DNA of 9,472 nucleotides from Reyranella sp. (GTDB lineage: Bacteria; Pseudomonadota; Alphaproteobacteria; Reyranellales; Reyranellaceae). Below are positions 1 to 6,074 of the stretch, piece after piece. The stretch lies in contig JADHLS010000144.1 of the NCBI GenBank assembly GCA_016780605.1, positions 1-9,472 on the forward strand. The letters are read 5' to 3'. Under the pieces are notes generated by a model, which saw nothing but the letters and a program-made list of their open reading frames with translations, ran no database searches and was not told the origin of the DNA. Position 1 is the stretch's first letter, and the number at the start of each line of letters is the position of its first letter. The position numbers and the translations under genes are program-made.

Positions 1-102
1 TACGCATATCTGCACAAGGGATTGTGGGTCCGCTTCCGCCGCGACCACAGGATCATCAGCGCCGGCCGCGAATTATTGCGCTCGTCACCGCGATGGTTCA
101 CG

Positions 103-486
103 CTAAGGCGCCACACCTTCGACGGCATAGATCCTGAACGTCGCGTACTTGTCGCCCACCGCCTTGGCCTGCTTGTAGGCGGCGGAATTGAACGCGGCTT
201 CGGCCTTCTCCAGGTTATCGAACGCCATGATCGCGATACGCTTGGGCGGCTCGCCGTAGAACGATACGGACTTGCCGCCGCCCACGAGATACTTGCCGCC
301 GCCATCCCGCACCGCCTTGGAGGCGATGGGGACGTACTCCTTGTCGAACAGCTCGGCATTCTTCACGTCGATCTCGCCGACAACGAAAGCCGGTGGCTTG
401 GCTTGCGCGTGAAGCGCCTGAACGGCGGCGGCACCCGCTGCTGCGCCAGCAATCACGGAAAGCAGGACAATGAGCCTGGTCTTCAT
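103..486 (-). CDS. DUF1330 family protein with signal peptide
   Basis: Predicted exported protein of 127 aa with a DUF1330 domain, a small ferredoxin-like (dimeric alpha-beta barrel) fold of unknown biochemical function. Residues 1-27 look like a Sec signal peptide: a basic start (MKTR), a hydrophobic Ala/Val/Leu core, and an LHA cleavage motif at about residue 27, so the mature protein is probably periplasmic. The domain covers about residues 33-127, with typical features: FVVGEIDVKN near the start, the GGKYLVGGG turn at 63-71, PKRIAIMAFD at 81-90 and the AxxAFNSAAYKQ helix. The ATG at 486 is preferred over an upstream in-frame ATG at 639 because AGGGGA lies just before it and the signal peptide begins there; the longer version would run into the dioxygenase gene. 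It lies 50 nt downstream of that gene and may be co-transcribed. The domain call is firm; the role is unknown. Confidence 0.88.
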   Translation of the reverse strand: MKTRLIVLLSVIAGAAAGAAAVQALHAQAKPPAFVVGEIDVKNAELFDKEYVPIASKAVRDGGGKYLVGGGKSVSFYGEPPKRIAIMAFDNLEKAEAAFNSAAYKQAKAVGDKYATFRIYAVEGVAP

Positions 487-536
487 GTGTTCCCCTACTG
501 TGACCCCCGCTGCGCCCGCTGCGCCCGTGCGGCTTG

Positions 537-1370
537 CTATCGCGGCACGTCGCCCTGCAGCATGACGCGGTAGAGATAGCGCACCTGGCCCATGTCGTAG
601 TCGCCGTTGGCCTTGTGCAACAGGCAACGATTGTCCCACATCACGAGGTCGCCCGGCGTCCAGGCATGGCGGTACTGGAAGCGCTCCTCGGTGCCATGCG
701 CCAGCAGCTCGTCGAGCAGCGGCAGGGCTTCCTTGTGATCGAGACCCAGAATGCCTTCGACGCGGATGGGATTGAGGTAGATCGACTTCACACCGCTTTC
801 GGGATGGGTGCGCACCAGGGGATGCAGCACGGCGTTGGGCACCCGCTCCTTGTCGGTCTCGTTCAGGCTCATCAGCTGCCGCGCGCTGTGGCTGCTCTGA
901 TAGACGTGGATGCCCATCAGCGAGGCGATGCGCTGCTTGGTGGCGGACGGCAGAGCGTCATAGGCGGCGGCCATGTTGGCATACTGCGTGTCGCCGCCTT
1001 TGTCGGGCAGCTGCACGGCGTGCAGCACCGTCGCCTTGGGCGGACGCACGGCGTTCGAATGATCGGTGTGCCAGCCCTCGCCGGGAATGTAGCGGCGGCC
1101 GTCGGGGAAACGATCCTGATTGGAGACGTAGTGGATCTGCGGGCAGTCGGGGATCGCGAACTTCGAGTTCTGCTGCGGGAAGATGGCGCCGAACAGGCCG
1201 ACCGCCTCGACGACCTGCGAGGGCTTGAGCGTCTGGCCGCGAATTACCAGCACGCTGCGCTCGACGAAGGCGCGGTTCATCGCGGCACGATCGGCCTCGG
1301 AAACCGGCCGCGTGAGGTCGACGCCCAGCACTTCGGCGCCCGTGTGTGAACTCAAAGGCCTGATTTCCAC
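537..1370 (-). CDS. TauD/TfdA-family 2-oxoglutarate-dependent dioxygenase
   Basis: Probable cytoplasmic non-heme Fe(II)/2-oxoglutarate dioxygenase, about 277 aa, the usual length for TauD/TfdA enzymes, which hydroxylate substrates such as taurine or aryloxyacetates using O2 and 2-oxoglutarate. The iron facial triad is visible: the WHTDHS segment gives His101 and Asp103, and WDNRCLLHKANGDY supplies the distal His252. The following VRYLYR supplies two Arg (264 and 268) that match the 2-oxoglutarate and substrate-side arginines of TauD. I chose the GTG at 1370 because GGAG sits 6 nt upstream and the protein then begins VEIRPLSSHTGAEVLGVDL, the normal family N-terminus. A TTG at 1394 would add 8 residues but has no visible ribosome site. 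The gene follows the LysR gene by 39 nt, so that regulator may control it. The substrate cannot be read from sequence; the residues after HTD differ from classical TauD, so taurine should not be assumed. Confidence 0.92.
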   Translation of the reverse strand: MEIRPLSSHTGAEVLGVDLTRPVSEADRAAMNRAFVERSVLVIRGQTLKPSQVVEAVGLFGAIFPQQNSKFAIPDCPQIHYVSNQDRFPDGRRYIPGEGWHTDHSNAVRPPKATVLHAVQLPDKGGDTQYANMAAAYDALPSATKQRIASLMGIHVYQSSHSARQLMSLNETDKERVPNAVLHPLVRTHPESGVKSIYLNPIRVEGILGLDHKEALPLLDELLAHGTEERFQYRHAWTPGDLVMWDNRCLLHKANGDYDMGQVRYLYRVMLQGDVPR

Positions 1371-1376
1371 GGCCAA

Positions 1377-1380
1377 CTCC
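1377..1380 (-). promoter_or_regulatory. Ribosome binding site deciding the dioxygenase start
   Basis: On the minus strand this reads GGAG, 6 nt before the GTG at 1370-1368. The competing TTG at 1394 has no purine-rich site upstream. This supports the shorter dioxygenase. Confidence 0.5.
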
Positions 1381-1409
1381 GTCGCTTGGCTCAAGCAAGC
1401 GTGGCACGG

Positions 1410-2273
1410 CTAGCCGTTGCCGGCAATCAGGTCGCGCTGCTCGACGAAGACCTGTCGCATCCAGTCGATCGCCGCACGCACGCATGGCGCGCGGCGCAAG
1501 TCGCGATGGACCACGACCCAGTAGGTCGCGGCGAGCTCGGGGATCGGCGGGCTCAGCCGCTCAAGGACCGGATGGGCATCGCCTACGTAGCACGGCAGCA
1601 CGCCGCACCCGGTGCCTGCGCGGATCGCCTCGGCATGCATCAGCAGCGACGCCGCGCGCAACGCCACGATGCTGTTGGTCTCGTCGATCCGGCGCTGGAC
1701 CCAGCGCGCCGGATCGTGCGTCTGGCCCTCGTTGTATGCCACCCAGGCGTCGGCGCTGCCGCCGCGGCGCCGGTAGACCGCGACGGCGAAGGTGCCGAGC
1801 TTGGCGGCATAGTAGTGGCCGCGCTCTGGCGGCTCATGACGCAACGCCAGATCGGCCTCGCGCCGCGCGAGGTTCAGGGGCTCGGCGGACTGGACCAGCT
1901 CCAGGGTGATGCCGACGGGCAACGGCGACGTCGCCGCTCCCGACAGGCAACGCGCCAGGAAGCCCGCCGCACAGTCGCCGGTCGTGAGCCGCACGGTGCC
2001 GCTCAACGCGGGCGACGCCGCCACGCGCCGCCGCTCCAGGGTCAGCATGGCCTGCTCGACCCTTTCCGCCACCGGGACCAGCCGTTCGCCCGCAGCGTTG
2101 AGGTGGGCGCCTTCGGGCAGGCGATCGAACAGTGTCGGCCCGCCGAACGTCGCCTCGAACTCGGCCAGTCGACGGGCGATGGTCGGTTGGCTGAGACCGA
2201 GCGCCCGTCCCGCACCGCGCAACGAGCCGTGCCGCGCCACGGCGAGGAAGACGCGGACGCCGTCCCAGTCCAT
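1410..2273 (-). CDS. LysR-family transcriptional regulator
   Basis: DNA-binding regulator of the LysR family, about 287 aa. The N-terminal winged helix-turn-helix covers about residues 3-60, with the classic pattern MDWDGVRVFLAVARHGSL, then LGLSQPTIARRLAEFE as the recognition region and LFDRLPEGAHLNAAGE as the wing. The rest (about 88-287) is the effector-binding domain, which begins at SGTVRLTTGD. The ATG at 2273 was chosen because LysR proteins of this group start M(D)WD; an in-frame ATG at 2321 adds 16 basic residues, and neither start has a clear ribosome site. Unusually for LysR it is not divergent from its likely targets: it sits between the isochorismatase-like gene (118 nt upstream) and the dioxygenase gene (39 nt downstream), all on one strand. 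It may regulate this cluster and the divergent monooxygenase. Its inducer is unknown. Confidence 0.9.
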   Translation of the reverse strand: MDWDGVRVFLAVARHGSLRGAGRALGLSQPTIARRLAEFEATFGGPTLFDRLPEGAHLNAAGERLVPVAERVEQAMLTLERRRVAASPALSGTVRLTTGDCAAGFLARCLSGAATSPLPVGITLELVQSAEPLNLARREADLALRHEPPERGHYYAAKLGTFAVAVYRRRGGSADAWVAYNEGQTHDPARWVQRRIDETNSIVALRAASLLMHAEAIRAGTGCGVLPCYVGDAHPVLERLSPPIPELAATYWVVVHRDLRRAPCVRAAIDWMRQVFVEQRDLIAGNG

Positions 2274-2391
2274 CGCCCGGGGCTTGCGTCTTACCCGTCT
2301 CGAGCCGTCGATAGCAGCCATTCGGGCAGTCCCATGTGTCGGTGCCCAGTCGTATCACGCGGTTAGTGCCACGAAAACGTTTCACCGGGCC

Positions 2392-2940
2392 TCAAGACGG
2401 CCTGAGGATCTCCCCGACAGTCGTGACCTTCGCGTATTCGCCCTCGAGCAGCGCCAGCGTCAGCTGGTGCACGTCCTCGGCGGGCCACAGCCGGCCCCTG
2501 AGGTCGCGCTTGTCGCACGACCAACAGGCATCGGCCGGCAGGCGCACGCTGAAGCCGAGATTGGCGGCGTTGCGGACCGTGGCCTCAACGGAGTTGGCGA
2601 GCAGCACGCCGCAGATCACGAGAGGCGGACGCCCCATCGCCTCCAGGCGCGCCGGCAGGTCGGTGCCGATGAAGGCGCTGTGCACTTTCTTCGCGACCAC
2701 TGTCTCACCGGGCAACGGCGCGGTGAGCGGCAGAAAATCGTTACCCTCCTGCCCCGGCCGGAACGGCGAATCGGGCCGTGTCGAATCATGCTTCACATGG
2801 ACGATCGGCATCTGGCGCGAGCGCCACTCGGTGAGCAGCCGGGCGATGTTCTTCTCGGCATCTGGATTGTTGCGCGGACCCCATTTGGGATGGTCCATCG
2901 CCTTCTGCTGATCGACCAGGATCAGGACGTCGTCGGTCAT
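2392..2940 (-). CDS. Isochorismatase-like hydrolase with Ser at the catalytic Cys position
   Basis: Cytoplasmic protein of 182 aa with the isochorismatase-like (cysteine hydrolase) fold; relatives hydrolyse isochorismate, nicotinamide, N-carbamoyl amines or ureas. The first catalytic Asp is in LILVDQQ (Asp10) and the Lys is in VVAKKVHSAFIGTDL (Lys84). The third element normally reads G-V-x-x-x-x-C-V-x-x-T, but here residues 111-121 read GVLLANSVEAT, giving Ser117 (codon TCC, bases 2592-2590) where the nucleophilic Cys is expected. The C-terminal block DKRDLRGRLWPAEDVHQLTL resembles a recurring subgroup of this superfamily, so the Ser may be a subgroup trait rather than an error; I recall such members but cannot confirm it here. 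Cys110, Cys139 and Cys142 do not occupy the nucleophile position. The gene follows the phosphodiesterase gene by 8 nt, so the two are probably co-transcribed. Fold confident; catalytic activity uncertain. Confidence 0.88.
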   Translation of the reverse strand: MTDDVLILVDQQKAMDHPKWGPRNNPDAEKNIARLLTEWRSRQMPIVHVKHDSTRPDSPFRPGQEGNDFLPLTAPLPGETVVAKKVHSAFIGTDLPARLEAMGRPPLVICGVLLANSVEATVRNAANLGFSVRLPADACWSCDKRDLRGRLWPAEDVHQLTLALLEGEYAKVTTVGEILRPS

Positions 2941-2948
2941 GGGCCGGC

Positions 2949-4199
2949 TCAGCGTCTGAGCGGCGCGCCGTCGAACCCCGCCAGCGGCAGGCCGAGGAAA
3001 TGCGCGATGGTCGGTGCGATGTCGGCGAGGCTGCTCGCCTCGGCGCGTGCGCCCGTGGTCCGTCCATCATTCACCGCCAGGAACGGCCGTGTCTCGTCGG
3101 GTCCCCAGCCGCCATGCTGGCCGCTGCCGATCGGCACGCGCTTGCCCTCGCTCGCGACCCAGCGCCGCCCCGGCACGCCATAGGGATTGGCCTCGCCGTC
3201 GCGCGCCATGTTGACGGCGGCCACCACGCCGCCGACCGCGGCAAAGCCTCGTGCCGCGAGGTCCTCGCCCGTCACCACGTCATCCGCCCAGGCTTCGCGC
3301 CGCATGTCGGCCAGCACATCGAGGAGACCGCTGCGCCCGCGGTCCGTCGCATAGAGCAGCGCCGAGGTGCCCTGCCCGGCCACCGCCACATCGCCGGCGG
3401 CGACCGCCTCAGCCAGCCCATGCGCCGACAGCCAGTCCTCGATGCTGACGGAGTCACCGATCGTCTCATGCCCGTGATCGGAACCGACCAGCAGCAGGAT
3501 CTCCTCGCCGTCGCGACGCCGCTGTTCGACGGTGCGCCGCACCTCGGCGACGCACCGTTCGGCGCCGGCCAGCGCCTCCATGTGCGCCGGCGAGCCGAGC
3601 GGTACGTCGTGCGTGGTGTGATCGGGATCGCAAAGCCACAGGAACGCCGCCGCGGGCGCGGCTCCGGACAACACGTCGGCGCAGAAGCGCCGGGTCATCT
3701 CCCAGTCGCCCGCGGCATCATGGGTCACCGGCATCGCCTCCAGCGCCTTGCCGCCCGGCGCCCACGAGCCCGAGCGATGATGGACGTGGCCGAAATTGTC
3801 GGGGTCGAGAAAGTAGGCCGCGCCCGGCGAGACGTTCGAGAAGGCGACGAAGCCGCCGTCGGCCGCGAGGCGCTCGGCCAGCGCGGGCACGTGCAAGGTG
3901 CGGCCGGTGGCGCGGCGCATATGGTCGCGGAAGTCGGGGGCGCCCACGTCGCGCACGACGATGCGGCCGTCCTCGAACAGCCCCATGCGGTTGCCGTGCA
4001 GGCCGTGCCGCGCCGGCTGACATCCGGTCGCGATCGACGCGGCCGAGACGCGGGTGACCGACGGGAATACGCCGCGATGATCGGTGCACCACAGGCTGTC
4101 GCGCCGCAAGGCGTCCAGCACCGGCGTCGTCTCGGGACGCACCCAGTCGCGACCGAGCCCGTCGCAGCACACGAAAACCGCCCGTCGAGACTTCGCCAT
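2949..4199 (-). CDS. Alkaline-phosphatase-superfamily phosphodiesterase/pyrophosphatase-like hydrolase
   Basis: Two-metal hydrolase of the nucleotide pyrophosphatase/phosphodiesterase branch of the alkaline phosphatase superfamily, 416 aa. All expected metal ligands and the nucleophile are visible: Asp13 in CCDGLG, nucleophile Thr49 in FPSVTRVS, Asp193 and His197 in DPDHTTHD, Asp241-His242 in GSDHGHE, and His362 in SGQHGGWGP. There is no signal peptide, so it should act in the cytoplasm on a small phosphodiester, phosphomonoester or phosphonate. The SVTRVSAASIATG...HGLHGN stretch also recalls phosphonoacetate hydrolase, a possible but unproven alternative. The ATG at 4199 was picked because GAAGGA lies upstream and the core strand begins six residues in; an upstream ATG at 4301 would run into the divergent promoter. 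It is the first gene of a minus-strand run and is divergent from the monooxygenase gene. Confidence 0.9.
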   Translation of the reverse strand: MAKSRRAVFVCCDGLGRDWVRPETTPVLDALRRDSLWCTDHRGVFPSVTRVSAASIATGCQPARHGLHGNRMGLFEDGRIVVRDVGAPDFRDHMRRATGRTLHVPALAERLAADGGFVAFSNVSPGAAYFLDPDNFGHVHHRSGSWAPGGKALEAMPVTHDAAGDWEMTRRFCADVLSGAAPAAAFLWLCDPDHTTHDVPLGSPAHMEALAGAERCVAEVRRTVEQRRRDGEEILLLVGSDHGHETIGDSVSIEDWLSAHGLAEAVAAGDVAVAGQGTSALLYATDRGRSGLLDVLADMRREAWADDVVTGEDLAARGFAAVGGVVAAVNMARDGEANPYGVPGRRWVASEGKRVPIGSGQHGGWGPDETRPFLAVNDGRTTGARAEASSLADIAPTIAHFLGLPLAGFDGAPLRR

Positions 4200-4318
4200 T
4201 GCAAAAAATTCCTTCACGCGATCGATCACGTCCCGCGCAGCGGCAGCCATGCATGCATGGGCCCTTGCGCCGGCCGGTCGATGGTAGTCGACTTCTCTCA
4301 ATAACTCAGGAGGAAACG
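4200..4318. promoter_or_regulatory. Divergent intergenic region with several palindromes
   Basis: This 119-bp gap separates the divergent phosphodiesterase and monooxygenase genes and must hold the promoters of both. Visible symmetry: a perfect 14-bp palindrome CCATGCATGCATGG at 4247-4260, ACGCGATCGATCACGT at 4216-4231 (palindromic except for one pair), CCGGCCGG at 4270-4277 and AGTCGACT at 4286-4293. No convincing sigma-70 boxes were found on either strand. Operators for a dimeric regulator are plausible, but which protein binds is unknown. Confidence 0.5.
4308..4313 (+). promoter_or_regulatory. Strong ribosome binding site of the monooxygenase gene
   Basis: AGGAGG, a full match to the core Shine-Dalgarno sequence, lies 5 nt before the ATG at 4319. 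It fixes this start over in-frame upstream ATGs (from 4199) that lie within the divergent promoter. Confidence 0.8.
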
Positions 4319-5425
4319 ATGCAGTTCGGATATTTCACGATGCCGTCGCATCCACCGGAGCGGCCGCTGAAGGACGGCCATGAGTGGGACCTGCAGGTCA
4401 TCCGCTGGCTCGACGAACTCGGTTTCGCCGAATGCTGGATCGGCGAGCACCACACCGCGCCCTGGGAGCCGCATCCCTCGCCCGACCTCCTGGTGGCTCA
4501 GGGCCTGATGCAGACCAAGAACATCCGGCTGGGCCCGGGCGGCTTCCTGCTGCCCTATCACCATCCCGCCGAGCTCGCCAACCGCGTCGCCATGCTCGAC
4601 CACATCTCGGGCGGCCGGCTCAATTTCGGCGTGGCGGCGTCGGGGCTGCCCAGCGACTGGGCGATGTTCAACGTCGACGGCATGTCGGGCGTCAATCGCG
4701 ACATGACGCGCGAGGCGCTGGAGATCATCCTGAAGCTGTGGAGCTCGCCCGAGCCGTTCGACTACAAGGGCAAGTTCTGGCACGTCACCGCCCCCGGCAC
4801 GATGTTCGGGTTCCTGAAGCCGCACATCAAGCCGCTGCAGACGCCGCATCCGCCGATCGGTGTTGCCGGCTTGAGCAAGAATTCCGACACGCTGAAGCTC
4901 GCCGGGGAGAAGGGCTTCCTACCGATGAGCCTCAACCTCAACCCGGCCTATGTCGGCAGCCACTGGGAAGCCGTCGAGGCCGGCGCCGCGAAGGCCGGCC
5001 GCACGGCTGACCGCGGCGAGTGGCGCATGGTGCGCGAAGTGTTCGTCGCCGATACCGACGAGGAGGCGATGAAGCTTTCGGTTGGGTCCTACATGGGCCG
5101 CATGATGCGCGAGTACTTCCTGCCCCTGCTCGGCCAGTTCGGCTTCCTCGAGTACCTCAAGGTCGATGCCAATGTGGCCGATTCCGACGTGACGCCAGAA
5201 TACTGCGCCAGGCACAACTGGATCGTCGGCTCTCCCCGGACCGTGATCGAGAAGATCGAGAAGATCTACGACGAGGTCGGCGGCTTCGGGCAGCTACTGG
5301 TGTTCGGCTTCGACTACGCCGACAATCCGAAGGCTTGGCGGCACTCGCTCGAGCTGATCTCAAAGGAGGTGATGCCAAAGGTGCAGCACCTCAAGCCAGC
5401 GAAAGCGAAACTGGCAGCGGAGTAA
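4319..5425 (+). CDS. Luciferase-like flavin-dependent monooxygenase, limonene-monooxygenase-like
   Basis: Cytoplasmic LLM-class flavin-dependent oxidoreductase of 368 aa (bacterial luciferase-like TIM barrel, using reduced flavin and O2). Family features: the N-terminal strand MQFGYFTMPSHPPERP, the WIGEHH motif (40-45), the LPYHHPAELANR segment (79-89) and LDHISGGRLNFGVAAS (93-108), which together form the flavin and substrate pocket. HPPERP, WDLQVIRW, LPYHHP and NRDMTREA closely match what I recall of limonene 1,2-monooxygenase and related hydrocarbon or terpene monooxygenases, so hydroxylation or epoxidation of a small hydrophobic compound is likely; the actual substrate is unknown. Such enzymes need a separate flavin reductase, and none is encoded in the window. 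It is divergent from the phosphodiesterase gene and converges on ccdB, with 10 bp between the stop codons. Confidence 0.92.
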   Translation: MQFGYFTMPSHPPERPLKDGHEWDLQVIRWLDELGFAECWIGEHHTAPWEPHPSPDLLVAQGLMQTKNIRLGPGGFLLPYHHPAELANRVAMLDHISGGRLNFGVAASGLPSDWAMFNVDGMSGVNRDMTREALEIILKLWSSPEPFDYKGKFWHVTAPGTMFGFLKPHIKPLQTPHPPIGVAGLSKNSDTLKLAGEKGFLPMSLNLNPAYVGSHWEAVEAGAAKAGRTADRGEWRMVREVFVADTDEEAMKLSVGSYMGRMMREYFLPLLGQFGFLEYLKVDANVADSDVTPEYCARHNWIVGSPRTVIEKIEKIYDEVGGFGQLLVFGFDYADNPKAWRHSLELISKEVMPKVQHLKPAKAKLAAE

Positions 5426-5430
5426 TGTGA

Positions 5431-5447
5431 CTCGGCTAGATGCCGAG
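5431..5447. terminator. Weak hairpin between convergent monooxygenase and ccdB genes
   Basis: CTCGGC at 5431-5436 pairs perfectly with GCCGAG at 5442-5447 across a 5-nt loop that contains most of the ccdB stop codon. It is 5 bases past the monooxygenase stop, so it could act in both directions, but neither strand has a following T-run. A factor-independent terminator is therefore uncertain. Confidence 0.3.
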
Positions 5448-5747
5448 GAATGTCCAATCGATAGCATCGACGATCCGGTCGCGAAACGCGCTGAGATTCC
5501 CGACCGGACCGCGGAGTTCCTTAAGTGGAACGTTGGTGATGGATGGCATCAGGAGGACGAACTCGCGGCCCGCAAGTTCGACGACAGGCATAAGCCGGCT
5601 GTTTACTTGGCCAAACTGGGCCTTTGCTGCGAGAAATACGACGATGCGATCGCTGCCTACTGCCGCGATATCGGCCTGGAGCAGAACGACGTAAGGGAAG
5701 GCGCGTCGGGCACGGACAAGCGGGTTGGGAAAGACATCAAGCTGCAT
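5436..5747 (-). CDS. ccdB: CcdB-family toxin
   Basis: Toxin of a type II toxin-antitoxin pair, 103 aa, close to the 101 aa of F-plasmid CcdB, which traps DNA gyrase on cleaved DNA. Recognised from the MQLDVFPNP start, the LLQADIAAV strand, SRLMPVVELAGREFVLLMPSI (50-70) aligning with the F-plasmid SRELYPVVHIG region, the TNVPLKELRG turn and the C-terminal helix DRIVDAIDWTFLGI (90-103). The end aligns with F-plasmid NAINLMFWGI: the Trp needed there for gyrase poisoning is Leu101, while the Gly and Ile after it are kept and a Trp occurs at 98. Gyrase as target is thus an inference. It overlaps ccdA by 11 nt, indicating translational coupling. The stop is 10 bp from the convergent monooxygenase stop. 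Third positions look less GC-rich than in neighbours, with many CTT, GTA and ACA codons. Confidence 0.9.
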   Translation of the reverse strand: MQLDVFPNPLVRARRAFPYVVLLQADIAAVGSDRIVVFLAAKAQFGQVNSRLMPVVELAGREFVLLMPSITNVPLKELRGPVGNLSAFRDRIVDAIDWTFLGI

Positions 5748-6009
5748 CGTCGCGTTCGGCGAGATAGTCGCGTAGCATCTCCGCGGGCGAGCCGTGCTTC
5801 TCGATGTATGCGTTGTACGTCGCCATGTCTTTTTCTATGTCGGCCCGCGCCTGTTCCATGAGGCCCGCCACCAAAGCCTGCGCCAGCGCGGCCTCGGCCA
5901 CTTGCGACATGTTGATGCCCAGCGCCTTCGCCTTTGCGTAAAGGTCGCTGTTCAATGTCAGGCTCACCGTCCGCTTCTTCGCCGCTGGGTCGTAAGGAGG
6001 TCGACGCAT
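5737..6009 (-). CDS. ccdA: CcdA-family antitoxin
   Basis: Antitoxin and autorepressor partner of CcdB, 90 aa (F-plasmid CcdA is 72). A short basic leader (1-13) precedes a ribbon-helix-helix DNA-binding domain at about 12-50: KKRTVSLTLNSDLYAKAKAL followed by GINMSQVAEAALAQAL. The tail (about 51-90) is the intrinsically disordered toxin-binding segment; its YIEKHGSPAEMLRDYLAE resembles the F-plasmid FIEMNGSFADENRDW end. The ATG at 6009 has AAGGA 9 nt upstream. It is the first gene of the module, and its end (GATGCAGCTTGA) contains the ccdB start. In known systems the CcdA-CcdB complex represses its own promoter; a candidate operator lies 20-45 bp upstream. The CDS lies between unrelated genes, consistent with insertion as a cassette. 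Confidence 0.9.
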   Translation of the reverse strand: MRRPPYDPAAKKRTVSLTLNSDLYAKAKALGINMSQVAEAALAQALVAGLMEQARADIEKDMATYNAYIEKHGSPAEMLRDYLAERDDAA

Positions 6010-6030
6010 GGGTCACTGTCCTTGCTAAAG

Positions 6031-6051
6031 GCACGTGCAATTAACATGTGC
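6031..6051. promoter_or_regulatory. Candidate ccdAB operator (inverted repeat)
   Basis: GCACGTG at 6031-6037 and CATGTGC at 6045-6051 form an inverted repeat matching at 6 of 7 positions, with a 7-nt spacer. The left arm lies within the perfect palindrome GCACGTGC (6031-6038), and ACATGT and TTCGAA palindromes are adjacent. Ribbon-helix-helix antitoxins bind such short symmetric sites. The position just upstream of ccdA is right for autoregulation; binding is inferred. Confidence 0.35.
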
Positions 6052-6071
6052 TTCGAACGCCAGATCGTCAA
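6043..6071 (-). promoter_or_regulatory. Candidate sigma-70-type promoter for ccdAB
   Basis: Reading the minus strand, TTGACG (6071-6066, 5 of 6 to the -35 consensus) is followed after 17 nt by CATGTT (6048-6043, 3 of 6 to the -10). Spacing is ideal but the -10 is poor. It lies in the 65-bp gap after the MFS gene and overlaps the candidate operator. Confidence 0.3.
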
Positions 6072-6074
6072 GGC

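Noticed and set aside
1..102. Possible partial gene at the left edge (an open minus-strand frame from a GTG at 101)
   Set aside because: Only about 33 residues fit in the window, with no ribosome site and no recognisable sequence; not enough to call.
22..573. 183-residue plus-strand ORF at the window start
   Set aside because: Antisense to the DUF1330 gene with no recognisable domain; the minus-strand gene has a signal peptide and ribosome site.
487..639. N-terminal extension of the DUF1330 gene to an upstream ATG
   Set aside because: Would place 51 Arg/Ala-rich residues before an obvious signal peptide and overlap the dioxygenase gene out of frame.
534..1349. 271-residue plus-strand ORF
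   Set aside because: Antisense to the TauD-family dioxygenase, which has a full iron-binding triad.
2375..2382. AAACGTTT palindrome upstream of the LysR gene
   Set aside because: Eight bases of symmetry alone are common by chance and no LysR-type T-N11-A box with promoter elements could be defined around it.
1906..3183. 425-residue plus-strand ORF
   Set aside because: Runs antisense across the LysR and isochorismatase-like genes and the gap between them; a stop-poor frame expected in high-GC DNA.
3000..4304. 434-residue plus-strand ORF
   Set aside because: Antisense shadow of the phosphodiesterase gene, whose catalytic residues are all intact; its translation is Arg/His/Ala-rich without motifs.
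5427..5861. Plus-strand ORF starting with GTG immediately after the monooxygenase stop
   Set aside because: It is antisense to ccdB and part of ccdA, both clearly recognisable; its own translation matches no family I know and its C-terminal end is low-complexity Arg/Ser/Cys.
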